This document shows positions 32,101 through 40,459 of a stretch of DNA of 64,000 nt, one piece after another (positions within the stretch are counted from its first letter, which is position 1; each line of letters begins with the position of its first letter). Position numbers and translations under genes: made by a program. The DNA lies in contig NC_090034.1 in assembly GCF_037176765.1 (NCBI RefSeq), positions 23,351,375-23,415,374 on the forward strand, written 5' to 3'. The notes under the pieces were generated by a model. That model was not told the origin of the DNA and did no database searches. It saw only the letters and a program-made list of their open reading frames with translations. The DNA comes from Anolis sagrei. Its lineage: Eukaryota; Chordata; Lepidosauria; Squamata; Anolidae.

Positions 32101-33540
32101 AACAGATTAGTGAGCTGATTGGACAAAACTAACACAATGAATTTCAACAAGGACAAATGTTAAAATACTCCACTTTGGCAGAAAAAATTCAAAGATGCTG
32201 AATGGGTGGTGAATGGCTCAACAACAGATTCACATGGGAAAGAGATCTTGCGAGTCTTCGTGGACAACAAGTTGAACATGAGCCAACAGGGTGATGCAGC
32301 AGCTAAAAAAGCCAGTGGGATTTTGTTCTGCATCCAAAGGAGTCTAGTGTCCAGATCGAGGGACATTATGGTGCCTCTCTATTCTGCTTTGGTTAGACCT
32401 TCTGGGCACCCCAGTTCAAAAGGGATATTGATTCTAAGCTGTCCAGAGGAAGAGGGTGACTAAAATGATCAAAGTTCTGGAGACCATGAATAATCCCTAT
32501 GAAGAGTGTCTTAAAGAGTCTGTTTCACCTGTAGAAGAGAAGGTTGAGAGGAGACATGAGGGCCATGTTTCAATATCTGAAAGGCTGTCCTAAGGAAGAG
32601 GGAGCAGGACTTCCTTTCTGCTGCCCTGGAAACTAGAACTCAATGGAGCCATGGGTTCAAATTGCGGGAAAGGAGATTCCACCTGAACACAAGGAAGAAC
32701 TTCCTGACTGTAAGAGCCATTCAGCAGTGGAACTCGCTGCTTCAGAGTCTGGTGGAAGCTCTTTCATTAGAGGCTTTTAAACAGAGGCTGGATGGGCATC
32801 TGTCAAGGGTACTTTCGTTTTTCCTCCTTGGCAGGGGATTGGACTAGATGGCCCACATGGTCTCTTCCAACTCTATTATTCTATGATTATTCTAAGTTAA
32901 CCTATAAATTAAGCTTTAATGGTGACAGCAAAACCTACGCCTATTATATTGATTACATTTGGGGAAAACATTCATTTTTTGCAGGATGCTCTGTGGAAAC
33001 AGCACTGGAGGCTGCTTCTCTCCATCCAGCTCAACTCTTGAAAATTGAGGACAGAAAGGGCACCTTGGATTATGACAGTGATGCAGGTGAGGGTGGCTTA
33101 GAGTCAGGTATGCATTTTCTCCCATCCAATCAGTGATTGGTTCCAACTCTGCTTTGTTCCCGTGTAAGTAACACCCAAGGTACTACTTGAATGTTACACT
33201 GGAAACTTGATGTTCAGCACAAAATGAGGTTGATGCAGCTATTCTAGAAGAGGATAGACTATGGTTCCTTGGTAGATTTTTTACAAGTGGCCTGTGATCG
33301 GAGAACAACTTTGTTGTTGGTGACTATTCCTAATATAAAGCAGCTATATCAACAAACATTCTGCTTTTCACAAATATTAGAAGAAAATTACCAGCAGTGG
33401 CCCAAAGTATTAACTTCCTCTATAAGTGACATTGTTTCCTGTTTTCCACAGATTTCCTGTTGCTGGACAACAGCCTCCACGTTCAAGCCACCTACATTGC
33501 AGGCCAGCAGGTCTGGAGAAAAGATGACTTTATGATCTAA
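18650..33540 (+). CDS. AMDHD2: N-acetylglucosamine-6-phosphate deacetylase, whole gene
   Basis: Eleven coding exons (18650-18732, 21483-21619, 22620-22759, 23621-23675, 24961-25173, 27334-27422, 28481-28625, 28725-28832, 31095-31163, 32985-33086, 33452-33540) sum to 1230 bases: 409 codons plus stop, the human length. The enzyme removes acetate from GlcNAc-6-phosphate in amino-sugar salvage, feeding GlcN-6-phosphate back into glycolysis or UDP-GlcNAc synthesis. It is a cytosolic amidohydrolase-fold enzyme. Metal ligands E143 (HLEGPF), H211 (GHS) and H232 (THLFNAM) and the catalytic D294 (VTDAI) fall at the human positions. All introns are GT/AG and phases agree at every junction. The ATG at 18650 is chosen because [11 protein letters not shown] follows, as in other vertebrates. 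No damage is seen. Introns are full of LINE, MITE and Penelope-like insertions. Confidence 0.97.
18984..19350 (+). mobile_element. R4-like LINE 3' fragment
   Basis: One frame encodes [20 protein letters not shown], then [17 protein letters not shown] and [12 protein letters not shown] before a TAG at 19265. The 3' UTR ends in (AAT)n. The W-x-V-x-VVPVVIG-LG-VPK pattern resembles the C-terminus of R4/Dong-type LINEs; the clade is my inference. Related pieces lie at 19480, 24055, 38165, 49720, 60557 and 60870. Confidence 0.6.
19353..19475. repeat. AAT microsatellites
   Basis: Two (TAA)n arrays of about 16 and 10 units, at about 19356-19404 and 19449-19480, are separated by a piece of R4-like 3' end. 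Each directly follows an R4-like tail. Confidence 0.85.
19480..19640 (+). mobile_element. R4-like 3' tail fragment
   Basis: Contains 'gcattattcgccaatacatc', the stop region, and the 'gtgtgatccaatacaacagc' UTR shared with the copy at 18984. It ends again in AAT/ATC triplets. Confidence 0.6.
20030..20715 (+). mobile_element. L2 LINE 3' fragment
   Basis: Parallel to 55740-56470 of the large L2: 'gggaagtcagacctggccat' (LGKSDLA), the YCNALY-like, ALNG-GP and RSSGEALL regions, and a tail with 'gccttgagtcctctttcggg' then AAATAAATAAATA. Several in-frame stops and shifts show that it is old. Confidence 0.8.
21483..21619 (+). CDS. AMDHD2: AMDHD2 coding exon 2 (residues 28-74)
   Basis: The acceptor is CTTTTTTCCAG. 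The exon encodes [19 protein letters not shown] and [10 protein letters not shown], the N-terminal beta sandwich and the first strand of the barrel. The donor is GTAAGG. Confidence 0.95.
21700..21860. mobile_element. Partial MITE family A
   Basis: The text 'gtcatttcctaattggttc' followed by 'aaaacatggggaaagtgtat' matches the interior of the copies at 34201 and 41136; the right end is missing. Confidence 0.5.
22060..22425 (-). mobile_element. I/Vingi-like LINE 3' fragment
   Basis: The minus strand encodes [18 protein letters not shown], then [20 protein letters not shown] and [14 protein letters not shown], parallel to the C-terminus of the copy at 37.2-38.0 kb. A C-x-C...H-x4-C pattern is present. 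The 3' UTR ends in (TTTA)n on the + strand side. The clade name is tentative. Confidence 0.6.
22620..22759 (+). CDS. AMDHD2: AMDHD2 coding exon 3 (residues 74-120)
   Basis: The acceptor is TTGCCTAG. The exon encodes [13 protein letters not shown] and [20 protein letters not shown], then ends with AAG at a GTAAGG donor in phase 0. GGFGVDF and [12 protein letters not shown] are hallmark blocks of the family. Confidence 0.95.
22780..23275. mobile_element. Tc1/mariner-type MITE with TACAGGCTGTC ends
   Basis: The ends TACAGGCTGTCTCCAAGTTA and TAACTTGGGGACAGCCTGTA are inverted copies about 496 bp apart, with TA at both outer edges. The interior includes a TG/TA microsatellite at about 23105-23170. 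A related element interrupted by a SINE lies at 47571-48279. It sits in AMDHD2 just 20 bases past an exon donor. Confidence 0.7.
23484..23497 (+). repeat. Poly-C run
   Basis: About 14 C in AMDHD2 intron, a spot of likely length variation. Confidence 0.7.
23621..23675 (+). CDS. AMDHD2: AMDHD2 coding exon 4 (residues 121-139)
   Basis: A 55-base exon after a CTCCTCCCAG acceptor, encoding [19 protein letters not shown] and ending in a GTAAGA donor. GPHGAGVLG precedes the metal-binding glutamate in the next exon. Confidence 0.94.
23985..24215 (+). mobile_element. R4-like 3' fragment with preceding (ATT)n
   Basis: An (ATT)n array at about 23990-24050 is followed by 'cagctgcaaaaggcc', which encodes the QLQKA-type segment, and the 'tgtgtgtttgaataca' UTR. 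It is diverged from the copy at 18984. Confidence 0.5.
24255..24870 (-). mobile_element. L2-type LINE 3' tail pieces
   Basis: Two minus-strand tails ('ctttatttatattccactct' and 'ctttatttatagaccgccct') are followed by antisense of a LINE C-terminal region near 24790-24860 ('ggagttccagaagcaggg'). Confidence 0.5.
24961..25173 (+). CDS. AMDHD2: AMDHD2 coding exon 5 (residues 139-210)
   Basis: The acceptor is CTTGGATTAG. The exon encodes [18 protein letters not shown], holding metal ligand E143, then [19 protein letters not shown] and RGICVSVG. The donor is GTAAGT. Mammals have leucine where V140 stands here. Confidence 0.96.
25363..25496. mobile_element. Palindromic hAT-type MITE family B
   Basis: The arms are inverted copies starting CAGGCATGAGCAAAC. 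An exact 8-bp duplication, AGTTATAT, flanks the element (25355-25362 and 25497-25504), which places it in the hAT superfamily. Confidence 0.8.
25528..25637. mobile_element. Internally deleted MITE family A
   Basis: Begins TTACACTATGTCACTAA and ends 'aaattttgttacatagcgtt'. It is only about 110 bp, so most of the interior is gone. Confidence 0.5.
26034..27163 (-). mobile_element. Penelope-like element with GIY-YIG remnant and exact target duplication
   Basis: The 12-bp repeat AAAGGCCATTGT stands on both sides (26022-26033 and 27164-27175). The outer 80-100 bases are inverted copies of each other, as in Penelope-like elements with inverted terminal repeats. On the minus strand the interior encodes an RT-tail stretch ([18 protein letters not shown]) and the endonuclease start, [20 protein letters not shown]. 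The VY...YIG spacing fits GIY-YIG nucleases. Another frame gives [15 protein letters not shown] and [13 protein letters not shown]. Most of RT is missing. Confidence 0.85.
27334..27422 (+). CDS. AMDHD2: AMDHD2 coding exon 6 (residues 210-239)
   Basis: The acceptor is CTCTTTCCAG. The exon encodes [19 protein letters not shown] and [10 protein letters not shown], with H211 and H232, the two metal-binding histidines. It ends in phase 0 at GTAAGT. Confidence 0.95.
27785..28440. mobile_element. Mariner-like non-autonomous element
   Basis: The left end 'cttcaacttaagagcatccc' and the right end, whose complement reads 'ttggttaagagtttaa', both show the 'acttaagag' motif typical of mariner-type ends in lizards. 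'tttgacataaaa' recurs near both ends. The interior has a purine-rich stretch at 28085-28160. The terminal match is imperfect, so this is a tentative call. Confidence 0.4.
28481..28625 (+). CDS. AMDHD2: AMDHD2 coding exon 7 (residues 240-288)
   Basis: The acceptor is TCTGTGCAG. The exon encodes [34 protein letters not shown] and HRADPK. The HTNP motif contributes to substrate binding in the family. The donor is GTTTGT, weaker than the others, and the following intron is only 99 bases. Confidence 0.95.
28725..28832 (+). CDS. AMDHD2: AMDHD2 coding exon 8 (residues 288-324)
   Basis: The acceptor is ATCCCTATAG. The exon encodes [20 protein letters not shown] and [12 protein letters not shown]294 in VTDAI is the catalytic aspartate. 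The donor is GTGAGT. Confidence 0.95.
28900..29175 (+). mobile_element. L2-type 3' tail with TTA/AAT microsatellite
   Basis: 'gtaagctgccccaagtcccc' followed by 'gggatataaataaagatt' and then (TTA)n and (AAT)n at about 29128-29175, a typical LINE tail in this window. Confidence 0.6.
29920..30212 (+). mobile_element. Short L1-like 3' end inserted in CR1
   Basis: The CR1 sequence 'caaactacagg' is broken here and resumes after 'aaactactgg', a near-exact 10-bp duplication. The insert has a purine-rich block, a pyrimidine-rich block and ends in 'ttcaataaagattattaaaa', a poly(A)-signal tail. This fits a 5'-truncated L1-type 3' UTR or another L1-mobilised copy. Confidence 0.5.
30312..30615. mobile_element. 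hAT-like palindromic MITE in CR1
   Basis: Starts CAGGGCCTTTCC and ends GGAAGGGCCCCC. The inner blocks 'aatatcaaggcagaaaatcc' and the complement of 'gttctgccttgatattctgg' mirror each other, so the element folds. CR1 sequence resumes on both sides. Confidence 0.6.
31095..31163 (+). CDS. AMDHD2: AMDHD2 coding exon 9 (residues 324-347)
   Basis: The acceptor is CTGCCCACAG. The exon encodes [19 protein letters not shown] and REAT, ending at [20 protein letters not shown] is a family block near the active site. Confidence 0.95.
31510..31640. mobile_element. MITE family B, damaged
   Basis: The left arm 'aaactttgagcctccaggtg' and right arm 'aggaattgtgggagttgaag' are recognisable; the centre has been replaced by unrelated sequence. 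Confidence 0.55.
31930..32885 (+). mobile_element. CR1 LINE 3' fragment
   Basis: Starts at 'gatcctgggcccagtgctgt' (the VLGPVLFN motif region), passes the [14 protein letters not shown]-, [14 protein letters not shown]- and [19 protein letters not shown]-like segments and ends in 'tctattattctatgatt'. Several frame breaks. It sits in the AMDHD2 intron before exon 32985. Confidence 0.85.
32985..33086 (+). CDS. AMDHD2: AMDHD2 coding exon 10 (residues 347-381)
   Basis: The acceptor is TTTTTTGCAG. The exon encodes [27 protein letters not shown] and DYDSDA, ending at GTGAGG. The start of this exon lies just 100 bases past a CR1 insertion. Confidence 0.95.
33452..33540 (+). CDS. AMDHD2: AMDHD2 last coding exon (residues 381-409)
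   Basis: The acceptor is GTTTTCCACAG. The exon encodes [19 protein letters not shown] and VWRKDDFMI, then TAA at 33538-33540. The DFLLLD...VQATYIAG block matches the C-terminal strand that returns to the N-terminal sandwich. Confidence 0.95.
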
Positions 33541-34200
33541 GATGGGAACCAGGACAGGAAGCAGTTATCACCAGGGGCAGAGAGCAGAGTCTTCCCTTTC
33601 TTCCAAAGGCCCTTTGCCTCTCTCTCATTTCTCTTCTGACTTCTCCAACTTCCTTTCTTTTTTGCTCCGGCAGCATTCCTGGAAAGAGGCCTATTTGTTG
33701 TTTTGGATTACAACATTTGTTGTTTTGGATTACAACAGGCTTTGGTTTCCAATGAACTGTGACAGAACAAATGTATTTTTCTCACCTTGCCTTAGAAAGC
33801 AGAGGTAGCTGCACAGCACATCTGTTATACTGTCAGAACAAAGCACATGCTTTGAGCTTTTCCTGCAGAGCCAAAGGAAACATCTCCAATTCACTGTGTG
33901 AATGCAAAAGCATGAAGATAGTATTGGATCCAGTGTAGCAGAATGGGAAAATCTGCTGACCTGGCACACTCCTCTAGCCATTTCCTTCCTACATTGCCTC
34001 TCTCTTTGACTTTTATGCTGGATTGGCATTTTGTGGATGATCATCTGCTTTGTTTTAGCCCACTTCAAGGGAAAAAGGAGTGCTCTATGAAGTTTTCATG
34101 TTGTTTGTTAAATGCCTATTCCAGATTTCCACCACAAGCAGTGTGTGAGATAACTAATAATCATATCAAAGATAAAGTAGGAAAGAACAATCTAACCATA
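33541..34200 (+). other. AMDHD2: AMDHD2 3' UTR, proximal part
   Basis: Unique sequence after the AMDHD2 stop codon without a recognised repeat. No AATAAA occurs in this stretch, so if the signal at 34744 is used, two MITEs (34201-34522 and 34543-34680) are part of the 3' UTR. A shorter end using a variant signal is possible. Confidence 0.5.
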
Positions 34201-34522
34201 GCACTATGGAACACTATGATTGTTGTTCTTGGGTTATAAATGTCATTTCTTAATTGGTTCCATCGTAAAAACGTGGGAAAAGTTTATTAAACCACAACAA
34301 CTTTGTTTCTGCGAGAGGGACATCCTGCTATAGCACATTTTGTTCTAGGTTTTCACTGAGTATCTCATCATCTCAACCGATTCAACATAGTTTGTAGCAG
34401 CCACAAAAATGAAGTTTCTGGAGTAGAACAACTACTTTCAAAGTAAGGACCGCACAAATAAACAGGAATATCACTTTCAAACCAGGAACAGGAAAGTTTT
34501 CAAATTTTGTTACACAGTGTAA
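34201..34522. mobile_element. MITE family A
   Basis: About 322 bp, from 'gcactatggaacactatg' to 'aaattttgttacacagtg', in the opposite orientation to the copy at 6549. Confidence 0.6.
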
Positions 34523-34542
34523 TACAAACAAATTAGTTAAAA

Positions 34543-34680
34543 CAGGCATGGGCAAACTTTGGCCCTCCAGGTGTTTTAGACTTCAATTTCCACAATTCTT
34601 AGCAGCCAATAGTCTGTTAGAGTTGTGGGAATTGAAGACCAAAACACCTGGAGGACCAAAGTTTGCCCATGATGCTTGGG
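34543..34680. mobile_element. Palindromic hAT-type MITE family B
   Basis: Left end CAGGCATGGGCAAAC and an inverted right arm. The flanks AGTTAAAA and GGTTAAAA are an 8-bp duplication with one change. Confidence 0.75.
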
Positions 34681-34743
34681 TTAAAATCTATCCACTTCCA
34701 AAGTAAAGGAGCAGCCACTTATTAAAACCTGTTTTTATGTACT

Positions 34744-34749
34744 AATAAA
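34744..34749 (+). promoter_or_regulatory. Candidate polyadenylation signal of AMDHD2
   Basis: First canonical AATAAA after the AMDHD2 stop, 1.2 kb downstream. A T-rich stretch follows. The BovB fragment at 34793 inserted just 43 bases beyond. Confidence 0.4.
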
Positions 34750-34792
34750 ACTGACTGAATACAAAGGTCTTTGCCTCTTAATAACACAAAGA

Positions 34793-35249
34793 TCCGCCTA
34801 GTCAAAGCCATGGTATTCCCTGTAGTAACCTACGGATGTGAGAGCTGGACCTTAGGGAAGGCTGAGCGAAGGAAGATCGATGCTTTTGAGCTGTGGTGTT
34901 GGAGGAAAGTTCTGAGAGTGCCTTGGACTGCGAGAAGATCCAACCAGTCCATCCTCCAGGAAATAAAGCCCTACTGCTCACTGGAGGGAAAGATACTAGA
35001 GACAAAGTTGAAGTACTTTGGCCACATCATGAGGAGACAGGAAAGCCTAGAGAAGACAATTATGCTGGGGAAAGTGGAAGGCAAAAGGAAGAGGGGCCAA
35101 CCAAGGGCAAGATGGATGGATGGCATCCTTGAAGTGACTGGACTGACCTTGAAGGAGCTGGGGGTGGTAACGGCCGACAGGGAGCTCTGGCGTGGGCTGG
35201 TCCATGAGGTCACGAGGAGTCGGAGACGACTGAACGAATGAACAACAAC
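34793..35249 (+). mobile_element. BovB LINE 3' fragment with target duplication
   Basis: The flanking repeat AACACAAAGA (34783-34792 and 35250-35259) brackets a 5'-truncated copy starting near 'tccgcctagtc'. One open frame gives YGCESWTLGKAE, WCWRKVLRVPWTARRSNQS and RWMDGILEVTGLTLKELGVV to a TGA. By eye about eight differences separate its 445 bases from the copy at 17020-17466, roughly 98% identity. Confidence 0.93.
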
Positions 35250-35259
35250 AACACAAAGA

Positions 35260-36370
35260 CAAAAATAGCTGAATGATCTCAGCAGCCTAATTTCAGAGTG
35301 TTGAGGTGTATTAACTTGGCACGTTCATCCTGTCTGGCCTACCTCTCTAAAAAAGGACACCGATTTGTTTGGGTTGGTGTGTCAGTGTGGATTGAGCCTC
35401 GATTGGAGGGGAGAAGACTTAACCCAGATGCAAGACATTGGTTTGGGCTTGTAGGCTTAATCTTTCCTATCTTCATTGACCAAATCCTCATGACTTCATT
35501 GGCTGCCCACTTCTGGAAAACTGGCTAGCCCTTTGCAAGCCAGTCATTTCTTCTTCTTTTTTCTTAATCATTTTCAAATATTTTTTTCCAGAAAGTGTGG
35601 TAGAGAAAAGGGAGCATGTAGGTTACTCGTGATAGTGTTAGTAAATAAAATCTTAACAAATATCTGGTAAATCAATGAGAGGAAGGAAGATGGTGTAGAG
35701 GGGAAGGGTAAAAACATTATATAACATTTTATTGTGTTACATCCAATTCTTGGTCTGTGTTACCCAAACACTCATTACTTGTGATACTAAAGTTTTGCAA
35801 GTTTGATCTATCCTTCATATCAAAGAGATGAATATTTTTATCTTCTATTGAGCCTAATAGTCTTACCTTCCTGAACCTTCTTATATTTCTGTTTTGTTCC
35901 ATATTTCTTCTCTTCTTCTTTTCTTCTTAAAAGTTCTTCTTGGTTGTTCCTGTCAGTTTATTTCTTTTAACTCTCTTGTTCGGTTTTGTTTATTGCCAAA
36001 CTTTATCTAAAAAGTCAATTGAATCTGTTTGTTAGCAGATCAGTATTTATGTGAACAAAATACAATATATATTACTACCTTTCTTCCCCCTCTTTTTTCC
36101 TCTATACAATACACACCCCCCCCCCCCAAATTTACTTAGCAGGTACTAGGCCTCTATTAACCAATATATGAAGGGTTAATCTACAGTGTCATATATATAG
36201 TAATAAACCATCAAGACACCACACTTGAAGACCATCATACTCGAACAATGAGGGATTGCCTAAGTAGGAATAACAGAGATTAGACTCATGCAGCCCTCCA
36301 GTTCCCAGTCCCATGTTTAGGTGCATATGCATGCAAAAGTCATTTAGATGTTGGCAGACAAGTGATCCAG
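35260..36370. other. Intergenic, nothing recognised
   Basis: AT-rich unique-looking sequence with a pyrimidine-rich patch at 35880-35960 and a poly-C run near 36116-36127. No exon or known element was recognised. Confidence 0.4.
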
Positions 36371-36374
36371 GAGA

Positions 36375-36780
36375 CTAGGCTGTGAATCTGCATAGAAGAG
36401 GCCACAAGGGCCATCCAATACAATACACATGCAGAGGTTCCAATACAGTATTGTATTGGCCAATCAATACAATACACATGCAGAGGTTCTTCCTAATGTT
36501 TTGGTGGGATTTTTCCCCTTGTTTCATTGTGTCCTGGTCTCCAGAGCAGTAGAAAGAAAGAAAGCCAGTTTACACCTTCAATGTCTTCAAATATTTAAAC
36601 AGTGTTATTTCAGGTGAGGTATCATCAGGTGAGGTATCATCAAAACAAAGTAGTGTGGGTTGATTTCATGACTTGCCTTGATTTTGACACTACACTTCTA
36701 TTGATGTAGCCTAGCATCTCATTGGCCTTTTTAGCTGCCACATCACACTCCTGACTCATTTTCAGCTTGTGATCTACTTA
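36375..36780 (-). mobile_element. Old CR1 LINE fragment
   Basis: Phrases such as 'gcagaggttcttcctaatgt', 'tcctggtctccagagcag' and 'ctattgatgtagcc...cattggcctttttagctgcc' follow the antisense of the CR1 C-terminal region at 61.62-62.05 kb, with many changes and a local duplication near 36420-36490. Confidence 0.55.
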
Positions 36781-37169
36781 CCACCTTGTCACACTGAGAA
36801 ATGTCCCAGTCGTAAGACACTTCAGCCTCTTTTCAAGCATGGAGAGGGACAGAGCTTGTTACATGAGTTAAACTACTTCTGTCTGTTAAGCATAGCCCTC
36901 TGAAAGTGTCCTGAAAGGAGGGAACTCCGACCATCAACCTCATCACATTGAGACATTTCACCCTGGTAGGACACTTCAGTCTCTTAAGTTACAATGCAGG
37001 TTCCTCGGCTTAAAAATGGAGAAAAGCACCTTCCTAGAGCCAGAGATCAGCACTGTCTCCAGAAGCCAGAAATTAAAGGTGAAGCCTCTGCCTTTGTTTG
37101 TGTTTGTGTGTCTCATTGTATATTATTGTAAAGGCATTGAATGTTTGCCTATGTATGTAAATGCTGTAA

Positions 37170-38160
37170 TCCCTCTGAAGATCACATGGGAAGGAGTCCC
37201 ACTGGAGCATTGCAGCGCACCCAAATACCTGGACCGTGCTCTGACCTACAAGAAGCACTGCCTGAACATCAAGCAAAAAGTGGGTGCTAAAAACAACATC
37301 ATACGAAAGCTGACTGGCACAACCTGGGGATCACAACCAGATACAGTGAAGACATCTGCCCTTGCGCTGTGCTACTCTGCTGCTGAGTATGCATGCCCAG
37401 TGTGGAACACATCTCACCACACTAAAACAGTGGATGTGGCTCTTAATGAGACATGCCACATTATCACGGGGTGTCTGTGCCCTACACCACTGGAGAAATT
37501 ACACTGCTTAGCCGGTATTGCACCACCTGACATCCGCTGGGAAGTAGCAGCCAATAGTGAAAGGACCAAGGCAAAGACATCTCCAGCTCATCCCCTGTTT
37601 GGGTATCAGCCAGCACGTCAACGACTTAAATCTAGAAATATTTTTCTAAGATCTACAGAGACACTCGCTGGAACACCTCAGCAAGCGAGAGTCCAAGAGT
37701 GGCAGGCTCAAACCCAGAACCTCAACCAATGGCTGATACCAAATGAGAAACTCCCCCCTGGGCACACAGAAGACTGGGCGACTTGGAAGGCGCTGAACAG
37801 ACTGCGCTCTGGCACCACGAGATGCAGAGCCAACCTTCAGAAATGGGGCTACAAAGTGGAATCCACGACATGCGAGTGCAGAGAAGAGCAAACCACTGAC
37901 CACCTGCTGCAATGCAACCTGAGCCCTGCCACATGCACAATGGAGGACCTCCTTGCAGCAACACCAGAAGCAGTCCAAGTGGCCAGATACTGGTCAAAGG
38001 ACATTTAACCAACTACCAAACTCACACATTTTGTATCTTGTTTGTTTGTTTGTTTGTTTTTTTCCTGTTAGAAATGTAAAATAATTTGACTGGTTATCCT
38101 GAGACGACAAAAATAAAATCCCTCGGAGTCCCCTAAGATAGAAGGGTGGAATATAAATAA
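37170..38160 (+). mobile_element. I/Vingi-like LINE 3' part with open frame
   Basis: One frame from about 37174 to the TAA at 38006-38008 encodes KITWEGVPLEHCSAPKYLDR, then a segment with SALALCYSAAEYACPVWNTS and a C-terminus with [20 protein letters not shown]. The APKYLG...LTYKKH and YSAAEYACPVW patterns are those of the RT thumb/C-terminal part of non-LTR elements of the Jockey/I group. The name Vingi-like is a guess. The 5' part including catalytic RT motifs is absent. The 3' UTR carries (TTTG)n and is followed by an L2-type tail. Confidence 0.65.
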
Positions 38161-38164
38161 AATG

Positions 38165-38440
38165 TATTATTATTTGAAACACAACAAGATGAGTCTACAG
38201 CAGATACTCTACTGGATGTTGTATTGGATCACATGTTGGGCACTTCTCAAGTGTCTAGCACTGTGTGATGTATTGGTGGATAATGCGTGCAGATCCCAGT
38301 AAGGTGGCCTTCTGCAGGTGGCAGATGGTAATTCTGTCAGTGCCGATTGTTTTTAAGTGCAGGCCAAGGTATTTAGGCACTGCACCCAGTGTACCAATCA
38401 CCACTGGGACCACCTTGACTGGCTTGTGCCAGAGTCTTTG
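38165..38440 (-). mobile_element. R4-like LINE 3' fragment
   Basis: The minus strand encodes [20 protein letters not shown], then [15 protein letters not shown] and [12 protein letters not shown]. The (ATT)n on the + strand side at about 38438-38475 belongs to adjoining sequence. Confidence 0.65.
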
Positions 38441-38523
38441 CATTATTATTATTATTATTAAGTATATTATTATTATGACTGTCTCTTGTATCCAATGGGG
38501 TTTGACGCAGAACAACAGGATCC

Positions 38524-38592
38524 CTACCGGCTGTTAGGAATTGTGGGAGTTGAAGTCCAAAACACCTGGCGGCCCAAGTTTCCTGTGCCTGA
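38524..38592. mobile_element. Half of a MITE family B element
   Basis: Only the right arm ('gttaggaattgtgggagttg' through 'aacacctggcggccc') is present, ending directly before the GC-rich block at 38600. Confidence 0.6.
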
Positions 38593-38722
38593 TGTATCTT
38601 CAATGAGGGGGGGAACCTTTTCAGAGCGGAACGGAAGTGCGCGGGCCGAAGAGGGAAGGGGTTCGGCGACGGTCCTGGTCCCTCTCTGCTTAGTCTCGTG
38701 GAGGAATCTCAGCCGAATCGGA
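38593..38722 (+). promoter_or_regulatory. GC-rich promoter and probable noncoding exon 1 of the C8orf33-like gene
   Basis: A compact CpG-rich block with two ETS-like sites (GCGGAAC and CGGAAGT near 38625-38637) ends in a consensus donor, CGGA|GTAAGT, at 38722/38723. It is the only CpG-rich block between AMDHD2 and the right edge, so it is the best promoter candidate for the genes that follow. An ATG at 38603 opens a 40-codon frame up to the donor, but the start of the real protein is not established. Confidence 0.5.
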
Positions 38723-38865
38723 GTAAGTCATAGTTGGAAGAAGACGCTCAACTGGGGGAAAAGGGGTTTGGGGGCAAAATATCCTTGGCCCTAGCTAGGC
38801 AAGGCCTTAAGCAAGCTGCAGGAACTCAACCTCACATTCAGTAATAATAATATAATTAATGTTGG

Positions 38866-40430
38866 GTGGCTGTGAGTTTTTCGGGCTGTATGGCCATGTT
38901 CTAGCAGCATTCTCTCCTGGCGTTTTGCCTGCATCAGTGACTAATGGCATTTTCAGAGTTTCTGTTGGAAATGAGGCGAGTGAAGTGTAAATATACCAGT
39001 GGAATAATGTCCAGGGTCGGAGAAAGAACCCATGTCTGATTGAAGCAAGCGTGAATGTTGCAATTGGCAAACTTGAATAGTATTGAGTAGCCTTGCAGCT
39101 GCAAAGTCAATCAGTGTGGGTATTTGCATGAAGGTAGCTTGGCTGTTTTGCCTGGAGGCATCCTTTGTTTGGGAGGTGTTCTCTGGCACCTAGTTGTTTG
39201 CTGTCTGGAGTTCCCCTCTTTCTGAGTAGTGTTCTTTATTTACTGTCTTGATTCTGGTGTTGTTGTTGTTGTTTTTTAATCCTGGTAACCAGATTTTGTG
39301 CAGTTTCATTGTTTCTGGTGAAATTGTTCACCTGTTTGTGGATTTCAATGGCTTCTCTGTGTAGTCTGACATGATGGTTGCCAGAGTGGTCCAGCATTTC
39401 TGTGCTCTCAAATATTATTCTGTGTCCAGGTTGGTTGATCAAGTGCTCTGCTATAGCTGATTTCTTTGGTTGAATCAGTCTGCAGTGCTTTTCCTGCTCA
39501 TTGATTTGTGTCTGGGCAATGCTGCTGCGTTTGGGAGTCCCCATGTAGACTTCTTGTCCACAGCTGCATGATATGCGACCAGCTCTTGCAGTGGTGAGAG
39601 GACCCCTGAATGTAGCAGGTGCCTGTGAAAACCTCCCAAACAAAATTATAATAATACGTTTTTTCATATCCCGCCCCCTCTCCCGGAAGGGACTCAGGGC
39701 GACTTACAGCAAATAATAATAATCGTAATTTATACCCCGCTACCATCTCCCCCAACAGGGACTCAGAGCAGCTTACATAGGGCCAAGCCCAAACAACAAA
39801 TTACAATACAAAAATACAAATTGCAGTAAAATAAACAACATAACAATAAAGTATAAAACATCAAAGCTTGTAAACAATATACACAAAACATAGAAACCAA
39901 ACATAATGACAGAGAGCAGGTTGCTTGTACATAAGATAAAGGGTCAGAATTGTTTGTAATGGAGAACTCATAGAGAGACAGAGAAATAAACAAACCTTCG
40001 TATGGGGGGAGGGGGGGACTCCTGGGACAAGAACGTTGAGGGAGCAATAGCATAAAATGATGTGACTACTCTCCAAAACCACAACGGCAGAGCCAGGTCT
40101 TGAGACTTTTTTTAAAGGTTTCTAAAGTAGGAGCTTTCCTAAGTAGAGCAGCTTACAGCAAAGGATGCCTCCAGGCAACAACACTGATTGACTTTGCAAC
40201 TGCAAGGCTACTCAGTGCTAATCAAACTTGCCAATTGCAACGTTTACACTTGCTTCAAACAGACAAGGGTGCTTTCTACCATCCTGGACCTTATTCCACA
40301 CACACACACATAGATATAGATATACACACATATATATATACATACATACATACATACATGCATACACACTCCACTTGCTTAACTGTCAACAGAACCTCTG
40401 AAGATGCCAGCCACAGATGCAGTTGAAACA
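38866..40430 (-). mobile_element. Penelope-like element interrupted by a LINE tail
   Basis: The left terminal block starts at 'tggctgtgagtttttcgggc'. The interior, read on the minus strand, gives a GIY-YIG-like piece (CGQEVYMGTPKRS) and [19 protein letters not shown]. The inverted right terminal block lies at about 40380-40430. An L2-type tail fills 39646-40150. A microsatellite ((CA)n, (TA)n and (CATA)n) occupies 40298-40370. Confidence 0.65.
39646..40150 (-). mobile_element. L2-type LINE tails inserted in the Penelope-like element
   Basis: Two tail blocks on the minus strand ('atcccgccccctctcccgg' and 'ataccccgctaccatctccc') are followed by antisense 3' UTR and the 'cttgagactttttttaaagg' end. 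Penelope-like sequence continues on both sides. Confidence 0.5.
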
Positions 40431-40459
40431 TCAGGACATCCATACCCAGAATGTGCATT

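Noticed and set aside
38486-38794. 102-codon frame across the GC-rich block
   Set aside because: It begins in a MITE and passes through the splice donor into intron; only the part up to 38722 could be exon, and coding status is unproven.
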